The translations under genes and the position numbers were made by a program. From UBA4615 sp046046245 (GTDB lineage Bacteria > Pseudomonadota > Gammaproteobacteria > Burkholderiales > Burkholderiaceae_E), in contig JBJOKE010000011.1 of NCBI GenBank assembly GCA_046046245.1, forward strand, positions 62,001 to 126,000: DNA of 64,000 bases, written 5' to 3'. Positions 1-9,162 of the stretch are shown one piece after another. Position 1 is the first letter of the stretch. The number at the start of each line of letters is the position of its first letter. The notes under the pieces were generated by a model, which saw only the letters and a program-made list of their open reading frames with translations, did not search any database and was not told the DNA's origin.

Positions 1-640
<640 letters not shown>

Positions 641-644
<4 letters not shown>

Positions 645-1879
645 GCGGCGCGGGCGGCGTGCCGGCCGGCGCGGTCGGTCTGCTGTCGAGTGCCGCGGTG
701 CGCGAGCGCTGCGGCCGCATCCTCGAGGCCGCGCTCGCGGGCCGCACGCGCTGGTTCGCCGTCGAACCCGCCCGGCTCGACGACGCCGCCGGCTTCGTGG
801 CCGAGGTCACGCGCCGTCGCTATCCGGACCTGCGCGTGCCGTACCACAGCCGCTGGCGCCACTTCGAGGCGGGTGGCCTCGACCGGGTGGCCGCGATGGA
901 GGCGGCCGCGGGCGACGCGCTCGCCGATCCGGCCGAACGTGCGCGGACGCGGATCGACCTGGCGGTGGTCTCGGTGCTGCTCGATGCCGGCGCGGGGGCG
1001 GCCTGGTCCTTCGACGACCGCGCGAGCGGGGCGGTGATGGGTCGCTCCGAGGGCCTGGGCGTCGCGAGTCTGCGGGCCTTCGAGGCGGGGCTGTTCTCGT
1101 CCGACCCGCGGCGGCCTTGGCGGGCCGACGCGGCCGCGCTGGCCCGGCTCGACGTGGCCTCGCTCGGTGCGGCCTTCCAGGTCTGCGCGACGAACCCGCT
1201 GGTCGGCCTGGACGGCCGCGTCGCGCTGCTGCGCCGGCTCGGCGAAGCCCTTGCCGCGCGACCCGACGCGTTCGGCGCCGACGGACGCCCCGGCGGGCTC
1301 TTCGACGCCCTGCGGCCCGGCGGCGAGCCCCGCGTCGCTGCGCACGCGCTGCTGGTGGCGCTGCTGCACACGCTCGGCGGCATCTGGCCGCAGGGGGCGC
1401 GGATCGGCGGCGTCGCGGTCGGCGACGCAGGGAGGCACGCGCTCGCGGGCGGCGACGGCGAGACTGCCGGCTGGGTGCCATTCCACAAGCTGTCGCAGTG
1501 GCTCTGCTATTCGCTGCTCGAGCCCTTCGAGGGCGCCGGCGTCGTCGTCGACGGCCTCGATGCACTGACCGGCCTCGCCGAATACCGCAATGGCGGCCTG
1601 CTGGTCGACACCGGCGTGCTGGTGCCGCGCGAGCCGGCGGCCTTCGCCGCCCCCGTGCCGCCGGGCGCCGAGCCGGTCGTCGAATGGCGCGCGCTCACCG
1701 TGGCCCTCGTCGATGCGCTCGCACCGAGGGTCCGCGCCCGCCTCGGCGCCGACGCCGCGTCGATGCCGCTCGCCGCGGTGCTCGAGGGCGGCACCTGGGC
1801 GGCCGGCCGCGAGCTCGCCGCGCGGCGACGCGGCGGCGAGCCGCCGTTCGCGATCGCCAGCGACGGCACCGTCTTCTGA
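641..1879 (+). CDS. DUF1688 / URC4-Urg3 family protein
   Basis: A 412-residue protein matching the DUF1688 (URC4/Urg3) family as I recognise it: cytosolic, no signal peptide or membrane segment. Conserved-looking blocks include the central region ending in VPFHKLSQWLCYSLLEP and the following GLAEYRNGGLL. The GTG start at 641 overlaps the upstream stop (GTGA), which implies translational coupling and decides the start. In yeast URC4 is required for growth on uracil as nitrogen source, but its exact reaction is not established as far as I know. Its place between a GTP cyclohydrolase II-like gene and upp makes a role in opening or degrading a uracil-derived nucleotide ring the best inference. 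Confidence 0.82.
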
Positions 1880-1910
1880 CCCCACCCACGGATCGAACCG
1901 GAGACTGACG

Positions 1911-2543
1911 ATGGACGCGGGCGTGCACGTGATCGAGCATCCGCTGGTGCAGCACAAGCTGACGCTGATGCGCCGCAAGGAGACCAGCACCAACAGCTTC
2001 CGGCGGCTGCTGTCGGAGCTGTCGATGCTTCTGGCCTACGAGGTCACCCGCGACATGCCGATGCACGAGGTCGAGATCGAGACGCCGCTCGAGACCATGC
2101 GCTCGCGGCTCATCGACGGCAAGAAGACCGTCTTCGTGTCGATCATGCGCGCGGGCGCCGGCATCCTCGACGGGATGCTGCAGGTGATCCCCGGCGCACG
2201 GATCGCGCACATCGGCCTGTACCGCGATCCGAAGACGATGGTCGCGGTCGAGTACTACTTCAAGGTGCCGGCCGACATGCACGACCGCGACGCGATCGTC
2301 GTCGACCCGATGCTGGCCACCGGCAATTCGGCGGTGGCGGCGGTCGACCGGCTGAAGGAGACTCGGCCGCGGTCGATCCGCTTCGTCTGTCTGCTCGCCG
2401 CGCCCGAGGGACTGCGGCACTTTCGCGCGGCCCACCCGGACGTCCCGGTCTACACCGCGGCGATCGATCGCCAGCTCGACGCACACGGCTACATCCTCCC
2501 CGGTCTGGGCGACGCGGGCGATCGCCTGTTCGGGACGAAGTAG
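1911..2543 (+). CDS. upp: Uracil phosphoribosyltransferase
   Basis: A 210-residue cytosolic enzyme converting uracil and PRPP to UMP and pyrophosphate. The PRPP-binding loop is visible at residues 130-141 (VVDPMLATGNSA) and the uracil-binding C-terminus is present (YILPGLGDAGDRLFGTK). The length fits the family. It starts 31 bases after the DUF1688 gene and is the third gene of the operon. In the URC pathway uracil is first converted to a nucleotide by this activity, so here upp is probably a catabolic entry enzyme rather than only a salvage enzyme. A convergent PRPP synthetase gene lies just downstream. Confidence 0.95.
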   Translation: MDAGVHVIEHPLVQHKLTLMRRKETSTNSFRRLLSELSMLLAYEVTRDMPMHEVEIETPLETMRSRLIDGKKTVFVSIMRAGAGILDGMLQVIPGARIAHIGLYRDPKTMVAVEYYFKVPADMHDRDAIVVDPMLATGNSAVAAVDRLKETRPRSIRFVCLLAAPEGLRHFRAAHPDVPVYTAAIDRQLDAHGYILPGLGDAGDRLFGTK

Positions 2544-2604
2544 CACCGGCGACCGGCGCAACGCCGTCGATCCCCGGCGCCCGCCGGACGCGGGCGTCGC
2601 AGAT

Positions 2605-2655
2605 CACGCTGCGCGGTCGGACACGCTGCGCGGTCTGACACGCTGCGCAGCCGGC
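2605..2655. repeat. Three tandem 17-bp repeats between convergent genes
   Basis: Units at 2605-2621, 2622-2638 and 2639-2655 share the core CACGCTGCGC. Units 1 and 2 differ at one base; unit 3 diverges at its end. They lie in the 130-base gap between upp and the convergent PRPP synthetase gene. No T-tract terminator is seen. A role in termination or protein binding is possible but unsupported. Confidence 0.7.
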
Positions 2656-2673
2656 GGACGGGACGCGCGCCGT

Positions 2674-3594
2674 TCAGGCGAGGCCGTGCGCGCGCAGCCC
2701 GCAGGCGAGCAGCGGTGCGAGCGCGATGCGGTTCGTCGCGTGCGCGAGAGAGTCCGTGCTCCAGAGTCGCGCCACGCCTGCCGAGTGCAGCGCGTCGAGA
2801 TCGGCGGCCGAACAGAGCGCGTGGGTGACCACCGCGTCGACGCGCGAGGCGCCCGCGCCTAGGCAGACCCGCGCCGCCTGTGCGAGGGTGCGCCCGCTCG
2901 ACGCGATGTCGTCCACCAGCACCACCGGGCGACCCGCCAAGTCGGGGCTCCGCCCCGACGGCCCCCCTGCGGCGACCACGTCGACCTCGCGATCGCCTCG
3001 CCGCGTCTTCACGAACACCGCATGCGGCCGGCCGGCTGCGGCGGCAACCGCGGCCGCCCACCGCGCGGACTCCTCGTCGGGCCCGACCACCACCGCATCG
3101 GCCGCCTCGCGTCCGACGAACGCGCCGATCGATTCGGCGGCGGTCAGCGCGATCGCGCGTGCGCCGCCGGTGACCGCCTCGTCGAGCCGCGAGATCCGGT
3201 GCAGGTGGGGGTCGACCGTGACGACCGCGTCGAACAGCCCGCCGAGGAACGCCCCGACGATCCGCTGGCTGACCGCCTCGCCGGGCCGGAACTCGAGATC
3301 CTGCCGCATGTAGCACAGGTAGGGCGCAACCAGCGTCAGCGTGGTCACGCCGTGCGAGCGTGCGGTCCGGCTCGCGAGCAGCAGCTCGACGAGTCGCGTG
3401 TCGGGCGAGCCCAGCGACGCGTAGAGCAGCACGCGTGGCGGCAGCGGCACCGGCAGCCTCAGCAGCGATTCGCCGTCCGGGAAACGACGCGTCTCGATCG
3501 GCGCGCGCGGGATCGCGAGCGCTTCGGCGAGCCGCGCCGCGGGCTCGGCCTGGTCCGAGAAGTGCAGCAGGATCGGGGCGCTCGGTGTGTCCAT
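2674..3594 (-). CDS. Ribose-phosphate pyrophosphokinase (PRPP synthetase family)
   Basis: A 306-residue enzyme that should make PRPP from ribose 5-phosphate and ATP. Recognisable blocks are RRFPDGE (36-42), the ATP loop PYLCYMRQD (91-99), the metal site VTVDPHLHRI (125-134), and the PRPP loop VVLVDDIASSGRTL (about 224-237). It is shorter and more divergent than the housekeeping Prs and resembles the short class found beside thymidine/AMP phosphorylase homologues. It lies 12 bases downstream of such a gene, clearly in the same operon. It could feed the convergent uracil phosphoribosyltransferase, or interconvert ribose 1,5-bisphosphate-derived sugars with PRPP (inference). It is probably not the only PRPP synthetase in the cell. 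Confidence 0.9.
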   Translation of the reverse strand: MDTPSAPILLHFSDQAEPAARLAEALAIPRAPIETRRFPDGESLLRLPVPLPPRVLLYASLGSPDTRLVELLLASRTARSHGVTTLTLVAPYLCYMRQDLEFRPGEAVSQRIVGAFLGGLFDAVVTVDPHLHRISRLDEAVTGGARAIALTAAESIGAFVGREAADAVVVGPDEESARWAAAVAAAAGRPHAVFVKTRRGDREVDVVAAGGPSGRSPDLAGRPVVLVDDIASSGRTLAQAARVCLGAGASRVDAVVTHALCSAADLDALHSAGVARLWSTDSLAHATNRIALAPLLACGLRAHGLA

Positions 3595-3606
3595 CCCGTC
3601 ACGGCC

Positions 3607-5133
3607 TCAGGCGATCGCGATGCCGGGGTCGACCACGCAGCCGCGGCGCGCCAGCTCGAACTCGCCGGGCGTCTCGGCGTGCAGCCGGTAGAGCGGCTGG
3701 CCGGCACGTACCGTGTCGCCGAGCCGTACCTGCAGGTCGAGCCCCGCGCCCGGGCTGGCCGGCGCGCCGGCCTGCCGGGCGGCGCGCGCGAGTCGCAGGT
3801 GGTCGAACCCGATGACCCGGCCCGCGCGCGGCGCGCCGATCTCGGCGACGTGCCGGCCCGGCACGGGCGGTTGCGCGCGCCGCCCCTGGGCGTCGACGAT
3901 CGCCGCCATCTTGGCCGCGGCCCGGCCCGACTCGAGGATGTCGCGCGCGAGCGACTCGCCATCGCCGCCGCGCACGTCGGGATCGAACTCGAGGATCCGG
4001 CCGGCGAGCCGGATCGACTTCGCGCGCAGGTCGGCCGGGGCGTCGGGCGCGTTGCCGAGCACCGCCATCACGTCACGGGCCTCGAGCACCGGACCGATGC
4101 CGCGGCCGATCGGCTGCGTGCCGTCGGTCAGCGTGACCTCCACGTGCAGCCCCAGCGCGCGGCCGACATGCTCGAAGGTCTTGCGCAGTCGCTGCGCGGA
4201 CGCGAGGTCGCGGACCTTGGCGCTCGGACCGACCGGGATGTCGAGCAGCAGGTGGGTCGACCCGGCGGCGAGCTTCTTCGACAGGATGGATGCGACCATC
4301 AGCCCCGGGGAGTCGAGCGCGAGCTGTCGCTCGACCGAGATCAGCAGGTCGTCGAGCGGCGCGAGCCGCTGCGTGCCGCCCCAGGCGATGCAGCCGCGTT
4401 CGCGCAGCACGATCTCGCGCAGCCGCGCCGGCTCGAGCTCGACCTCGGCGAGCACCTCCATCGTGTCGGCCGTCCCCGCGGGTGACGTGATCGCGCGGCT
4501 CGAGGTCTTCGGGATCAGCATCCCGTGAGCGGCGACGATCGGCACCACGACCATCGAGGTTCGGTTGCCGGGGATGCCGCCGATGCAGTGCTTGTCGGCG
4601 ACCAGGGTCTCGTGCCAGTCGAGCCGCTCGCCGGTCTCGAGCATCGCGCGGGTCAGCGCCAGCACCTCGTCGCGCTCGAGGTCGTCGCGTCCGCAGGCGA
4701 CGAGGAAGGCGGCGATCTCGCTGCGCGTGTAGCGGCGCGCCGCGATGTCGCCGGCGATCGCGCGCATCGCGGCGAGGTCGAGCGGCTCGCCCTGGAGCTT
4801 GCGGCGGACGATGTCGAGCGATGCGGGGCGGGGTGCGGGCCCGATGCTGACCGGCGTGCCGCGCGGCGCGCCGAGCAGCGCGAAGGCCTGCTCGGACAGG
4901 CCGAGCTCGTCGAGACCGACGATCGACGGGTCCTCGACGACGTTGAGCACCGCCAGCATCGGCTCGACGTCGTCGGGCGCATCGGCGCGTCGGATCGCGA
5001 CCTTCTGCGAGGCCCGCAGCGCGTCGATCCGGCATGCGGCACAGCCGCGCGCGAGGTAGGCGACGTTCTCGGCGTCGGTGTCGATCCGCACCTCGCGCAG
5101 GCGCAGGGACGCGACGTGCTCGGGAGCCCTCAT
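3607..5133 (-). CDS. Thymidine phosphorylase / AMP phosphorylase-like protein
   Basis: A 508-residue protein of the nucleoside phosphorylase family II, in the branch that includes archaeal AMP phosphorylase: it has an extra N-terminal domain of about 85 residues before the catalytic fold. The substrate/phosphate region reads KHCIGGIPGNRTS (181-193) and KTSSRAITSPAGTADTME (209-226), as in that branch. Archaeal AMP phosphorylase releases the base from a nucleoside 5'-monophosphate and gives ribose 1,5-bisphosphate, whereas classical thymidine phosphorylase acts on deoxynucleosides. Which applies here cannot be told by reading. It is cotranscribed with a PRPP synthetase-like gene 12 bases downstream, which favours a pentose-phosphate salvage role. 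Confidence 0.88.
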   Translation of the reverse strand: MRAPEHVASLRLREVRIDTDAENVAYLARGCAACRIDALRASQKVAIRRADAPDDVEPMLAVLNVVEDPSIVGLDELGLSEQAFALLGAPRGTPVSIGPAPRPASLDIVRRKLQGEPLDLAAMRAIAGDIAARRYTRSEIAAFLVACGRDDLERDEVLALTRAMLETGERLDWHETLVADKHCIGGIPGNRTSMVVVPIVAAHGMLIPKTSSRAITSPAGTADTMEVLAEVELEPARLREIVLRERGCIAWGGTQRLAPLDDLLISVERQLALDSPGLMVASILSKKLAAGSTHLLLDIPVGPSAKVRDLASAQRLRKTFEHVGRALGLHVEVTLTDGTQPIGRGIGPVLEARDVMAVLGNAPDAPADLRAKSIRLAGRILEFDPDVRGGDGESLARDILESGRAAAKMAAIVDAQGRRAQPPVPGRHVAEIGAPRAGRVIGFDHLRLARAARQAGAPASPGAGLDLQVRLGDTVRAGQPLYRLHAETPGEFELARRGCVVDPGIAIA

Positions 5134-5192
5134 CCGGCGGATTGTAGCCGGGCCGTGTCGGCTCGCCCGTCGGAGCGAGACCGCGCCTCGGA

Positions 5193-6413
5193 TCAGCCCC
5201 GGCCGAGGGGGGTGGGGTGCCAGCCGACCGTCAGCAGCATGACGGCGAACCCGACGACGTAGGCGAGGGCGACGTGCCAGCCCGATCGCAGCCATGCGCC
5301 GACCGACCGCGCCTCGGGGAACTGGTTGGACAGCGCGACGCCCGCCGACGATCCGAACCAGATCATCGAGCCGCCGAAGCCCACCGCGTAGGCGAGCACG
5401 CCCCAGTCGTAGCCGCCCTGCGCGATGGCGAGCGCGGTCAGCGGGATGTTGTCGAACACCGCCGACACGACGCCCAGCCCGAAGGCCGTCAGCCATGAAG
5501 CGTCGGGCAGGCGCTCGACCGGCATCATCGACGCGATCAGGACCAGCGACAGCAGGAAGACCGTGCCGCGGACCGCGTTCGGCAAGGCTGCCCAGTCGGG
5601 CCGGCGCAGCGGCGCCGCAACGAGGATCGCGACCCAGACCGCCGCGCCGATGAAGGGGAAACGGTCCGCGACCGCGGCGAAACGCGTGTTGACGACGACG
5701 TTGACCGTGACGGCGGCGACGAGGATGAACGCGACGATCGCCGCTCGGCCCCAGTCGATCCTCGCGCTCGCCGCGCCGTCGCGGACGAGCGGCGAATGCC
5801 GGTGCTGCTGGCCCGACGCGACCCAGCCGACGATCGCCAGGGCGACGACCGCCGCCGAATACGCGTTGAGTACCGCCAGCGGCGACGCGCCGGCGATCCA
5901 GATCATCGTGGTCGTGGTGTCGCCCACCACGCTGCCCGAGCCGCCGGCGTTCGACGCCGCGACGATGCCCGCGAGGTAGCCGATGTGGACGCGGCCGCGG
6001 AACACCGTCGCGGCGATCGTGCCGCCGATGATCGCCGCCGCGATGTTGTCGAGGAAGCTCGAGATCACGAAGACCAGCACCAGGAGCCCGAAGGCGCCGG
6101 CGCGGCCATCGGGCAGCCAGCGCGGCAGCGCGGCCGGGATGCCGCTCTCCTCGAAGTGGCGCGACAGCAGCGCGAAGCCGAGCAGCAGGCAGAAGAGGTT
6201 CGCGACCGTCACCCACTCGTGGGCCAGGTGCGCGCCCAGGCCAGCGAGGCCGGCGCCCTCGGCGAAGCCGGAGAAGAGCACCTTGTAGAGCGACACCACG
6301 ACCAGGCCTGCGACCGCGACCCGCATCGTGTGATGGTGGAGCAGCGCGACGCCGGCAAGCACGGCGGCGAACAGGATGAACTCCGGCGGGATGCCGGCGA
6401 TGTCGAAGCCCAT
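5193..6413 (-). CDS. ArsB/NhaD/citrate-superfamily inner-membrane permease
   Basis: A 406-residue polytopic membrane protein with about ten to twelve hydrophobic helices. Conserved-looking blocks of the ion transporter superfamily are VISSFLDNIAAAIIGGTIAA (a helix with the Asp-Asn pair), a second copy of the idea at VSAVFDNIPLTALAIAQGG, and SNAGGSGSVVGDTTTTMIW. Two such inverted DN-containing repeats and a Gly/Thr-rich hairpin are typical of NhaD/ArsB/DASS-like carriers, which export Na+, arsenite or carry organic anions. The substrate is not readable. It lies 59 bases downstream of the phosphorylase gene's start on the same strand, and 82 bases after the CDF gene. The ATG at 6413 begins directly before the first helix. 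Confidence 0.8.
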   Translation of the reverse strand: MGFDIAGIPPEFILFAAVLAGVALLHHHTMRVAVAGLVVVSLYKVLFSGFAEGAGLAGLGAHLAHEWVTVANLFCLLLGFALLSRHFEESGIPAALPRWLPDGRAGAFGLLVLVFVISSFLDNIAAAIIGGTIAATVFRGRVHIGYLAGIVAASNAGGSGSVVGDTTTTMIWIAGASPLAVLNAYSAAVVALAIVGWVASGQQHRHSPLVRDGAASARIDWGRAAIVAFILVAAVTVNVVVNTRFAAVADRFPFIGAAVWVAILVAAPLRRPDWAALPNAVRGTVFLLSLVLIASMMPVERLPDASWLTAFGLGVVSAVFDNIPLTALAIAQGGYDWGVLAYAVGFGGSMIWFGSSAGVALSNQFPEARSVGAWLRSGWHVALAYVVGFAVMLLTVGWHPTPLGRG

Positions 6414-6495
6414 GGATCTCTCGTCCGTCGGACCCGCGCCGTGGCCGGTGCGGCGGTCCGTCTCCTCCCCAGGGGGCCGAGTGTACCGCGCCGAG

Positions 6496-7404
6496 CTAGG
6501 CGGTACCGCCCGGCGCGGCCGCGATCGGCTCGAGGTGGGTGACGACGCTCGCGTGCTCGACGATCGCGCCGAGCGCGGCCTCGACCTCGTCGGCCACCGC
6601 ATGCCCGGCGTCGACGGTCCAGTGGCCGGGCACGAGCACCACCACGTCGATCCACGCATGCGAGCCGGCACGCCGGGTCCGCAGGGCGCGCCAGGCCACG
6701 CCCCGGGGTGCCAGCGCGTCGAGGGCGGCGCGCAGCTGCGCGAGCTCCGGCTCGTGGAGGCCGCGGTCCATCAGCCCGTCGACCGACTCGCGCAGCAGGC
6801 GGGCTCCCTCGACGAGGATGTTCAGCCCGACCGCGATCGCGATCAGCGGATCGAGCACCAGCCAGCCGGTCAGCGCGACGGCGCCAACGCCGATCACCAC
6901 GCCGACCGAGGTCACGACATCGGTCATCAGGTGGCGCGCGTCGGCCTCGAGCGCGATCGATCGGAAGCGCTTCGCCGCGCGCCGCAGCGCGATCGCCACG
7001 CCGAGGTTGATCGCGGTGGCCACCGCCGAGACGGCGAGCCCCGGACCGATGGCTTCGAGCGGCTGCGGCGCCACCAGGCGCTGCGCCGCGGCCCAGATGA
7101 TCGCCGCGGCCGCACCGAAGATCAGGATGCCTTCGAAGCCGCTCGAGAAGTACTCGGCCTTCGAGTGCCCGAACGGATGGTCGTCGTCGGGCGGCCGGGC
7201 GGCGACCACGATCATCACCAGGGCGAACGACGCGCCGGCCAGGTTCACGAACGATTCGAGCGCGTCGGAGAGCAGGCCGACCGAGCCGGTCAGCCACCAG
7301 GCGACGGCCTTCAGCGAGATGGTCGCGATCGCCGCGGCGATCGACAGCCAGGCGAAGTGGTGTCGGCCGAAGGTGTCGGGGGAGGGGGACTTGGGTACGA
7401 TCAC
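6496..7404 (-). CDS. Cation diffusion facilitator (CDF) metal transporter
   Basis: A 302-residue inner-membrane divalent-metal/H+ antiporter. The metal site of CDF proteins is visible: SDALESFVN in helix 2 and HLMTD (HxxxD) in helix 5. The HPFGHSKAEYFSSGFEG motif follows helix 2. The C-terminal ferredoxin-like cytosolic domain ends in HASVVTHLEP. Zn, Fe, Mn or Co are possible substrates; the exact metal is not readable. The GTG start at 7404 lies only three bases from the start of the divergent peptidase gene, so one of the two starts may be mis-set or the promoters may sit inside the opposite gene. Confidence 0.9.
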   Translation of the reverse strand: MIVPKSPSPDTFGRHHFAWLSIAAAIATISLKAVAWWLTGSVGLLSDALESFVNLAGASFALVMIVVAARPPDDDHPFGHSKAEYFSSGFEGILIFGAAAAIIWAAAQRLVAPQPLEAIGPGLAVSAVATAINLGVAIALRRAAKRFRSIALEADARHLMTDVVTSVGVVIGVGAVALTGWLVLDPLIAIAVGLNILVEGARLLRESVDGLMDRGLHEPELAQLRAALDALAPRGVAWRALRTRRAGSHAWIDVVVLVPGHWTVDAGHAVADEVEAALGAIVEHASVVTHLEPIAAAPGGTA

Positions 7405-7407
7405 GGG

Positions 7408-8448
7408 ATGCAAGTATCCAACATCGCGGACGCCGGCGCCGCCCGCGGCGCGGGCGCGATCACCGACGTGGCCGGGCTTCGGGTGGGTCACCACACCGAT
7501 CCGCGGCGCCCGACCGGCTGCACGGTGGTGCTCGCCGACGGCGGCGCGACCTGCGGCGTCGACGTGCGCGGGGCGGCGCCCGGCACCCGGGAGACCGACC
7601 TGCTCGACCCGGGCAACGCGATCCGCGAGGTCCACGCAGTGGTGCTCGCGGGCGGCAGCGCGTTCGGGCTCGAGGCGGCCACCGGCGTCGTCGACTGGCT
7701 CGCGGCGCGCGGGGTCGGTCTGTCGGTGGGTCCGGCCACGGTCCCGATCGTGCCGGCGGCCATCCTGTTCGACCTCTGGGTCGGCGACGCGTCGATCCGT
7801 CCCGATGCGCGCGCCGGCCGACTCGCCTGCGAGGCGGCCTCCGACGCGCCGCCGGCCGAGGGCTCGGTCGGCGCCGGCGCGGGCGCCACCGTCGGCAAGC
7901 TCTGGGGCATCGAGCGCGCCACGCGCGGCGGCATCGGCACCGCGTCGCTGCGGATCGGTGCCGCGACCGTCGGCGCGCTCGTCGCGGTCAACGCGGTGGG
8001 CGACGTGATCGACCCGACGACCGGCGACACCGTCGCCGGGGTCCGTGACGCGGCCGACGGCCACCGGTTCGTCGGGACCACCGCCTGCCTGCTGCGCGGC
8101 GAGCTGCCGCCCCGGCTGCAGGCGGGCATGGCCACCACGATCGGCGTGGTCGCGACCGACGTCGCGCTGGACAAGGCCGAATGCCGGCGGCTCGCCACCA
8201 GCGCGCACGACGGGCTCGCACGGACGATCGACCCGGTGCACACCGCGTTCGACGGCGACACGGTGTTCGCGATGGCGACCGGTCGCAGCCGCGCGCGCGT
8301 GCACCCGGTGGTGCTCGGCGCGGCGATCGCCGCGGTGACCGCGACCGCGGTGCTGCGGGCGGTGCGCGCGGCATCGGGCCTGCGCGGTCCGGGGCTGCCG
8401 ACGCTGCCGTCCGCCACCGAACTGGCGACGGCGGGGGGCGGGCGGTGA
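7408..8448 (+). CDS. P1-family aminopeptidase/D-esterase (DmpA-like)
   Basis: A 346-residue Ntn-type hydrolase of family P1/S58. It opens with the family's ITDVAGLRVGHHTD and contains VVLAGGSAFGLEAATGV. The autocleavage/nucleophile segment is GGIGTAS (174-180), where processing before Thr178 would create alpha and beta chains. Family members act as L-aminopeptidases, D-esterases or beta-aminopeptidases. The ATG at 7408 is divergent to the CDF gene with almost no spacer. A weak -10-like TACGAT at 7396-7401 ends six bases before the ATG, suggesting a leaderless transcript. The stop overlaps the SIMPL gene start by 4 bases (GTGA). Confidence 0.88.
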   Translation: MQVSNIADAGAARGAGAITDVAGLRVGHHTDPRRPTGCTVVLADGGATCGVDVRGAAPGTRETDLLDPGNAIREVHAVVLAGGSAFGLEAATGVVDWLAARGVGLSVGPATVPIVPAAILFDLWVGDASIRPDARAGRLACEAASDAPPAEGSVGAGAGATVGKLWGIERATRGGIGTASLRIGAATVGALVAVNAVGDVIDPTTGDTVAGVRDAADGHRFVGTTACLLRGELPPRLQAGMATTIGVVATDVALDKAECRRLATSAHDGLARTIDPVHTAFDGDTVFAMATGRSRARVHPVVLGAAIAAVTATAVLRAVRAASGLRGPGLPTLPSATELATAGGGR

Positions 8449-9131
8449 GGCGGCGCGTGCTGCGCGCCGTCGCCGCGTTCGTGCTCGCGGCGGCCGCCGG
8501 CCTCGCGGCGGCCGGACCCACGCTGTCGCTCGACGCGCAGGCGCGGGCGGCGGTGCCCAACGATGAGCTGCTGGTGGTGATCGCGGTCGAGCGCGACGCG
8601 CCGCAGCCGGGCCCGGCGAACGACGCGGTGCTGCGTGCGCTCGAGGCCGCACTCGCCGAGGCGCGCCGCGTCGACGGCGTGAAGGCGCGCCTCGGTCCGG
8701 TCTCGACGCAGCCCCTGGTGCGCGATGGCCGTCCGCAGGGCTGGCGCGTCCGCGGCGAGGCGGTGCTCGAGTCGACCCGGGTCGCGGAGCTGGCGCAGCT
8801 CGCCGGGCGCCTCGGCGAGCGGCTGCAGCTCGCCGCGGTGCAGTACCGGCTGTCGGCCGAGCGCCGCCAGGCCGAGGAGAAACGGCTGGTGGCCGAGGCG
8901 GCGAAGGCGTTCCGTGCGCGCGCGGCCGAGGCCGCCCGGGCCTTCGGCTTCGCCGACTACGAGCTGAAGTCCCTGGCGCTGCACGCCGGCGGGGGAGGAC
9001 CGGTGCCGCGCCCGATGGCGATGAGCGTCGGGCGCGGCGGCGCCGAGGTCGCCGCCGCACCGTTGCCCGCGGACGCCGGCGAGTCCGAAGTGGTCGTCGG
9101 CGTGTCCGGTAGCGTCGAGCTGCGTCCCTGA
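8445..9131 (+). CDS. SIMPL (DUF541) periplasmic protein
   Basis: A 228-residue exported protein. An Arg-rich start and hydrophobic stretch (residues 1-22, ending near AAAGP) form a signal peptide. The mature part begins LSLDAQARAAVPNDELLVVI, typical of SIMPL/DUF541 proteins, and includes an Ala/Glu-rich helical middle. Family members are periplasmic or outer-membrane associated proteins of poorly known function; some protect against oxidative stress. The GTG start overlaps the peptidase stop by four bases, so the two are translationally coupled. Codon use and GC match the neighbours. Confidence 0.85.
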   Translation: MRRRVLRAVAAFVLAAAAGLAAAGPTLSLDAQARAAVPNDELLVVIAVERDAPQPGPANDAVLRALEAALAEARRVDGVKARLGPVSTQPLVRDGRPQGWRVRGEAVLESTRVAELAQLAGRLGERLQLAAVQYRLSAERRQAEEKRLVAEAAKAFRARAAEAARAFGFADYELKSLALHAGGGGPVPRPMAMSVGRGGAEVAAAPLPADAGESEVVVGVSGSVELRP

Positions 9132-9162
9132 GGAGCGCGCGGGCGGCCGCTCGGACGCGGGT

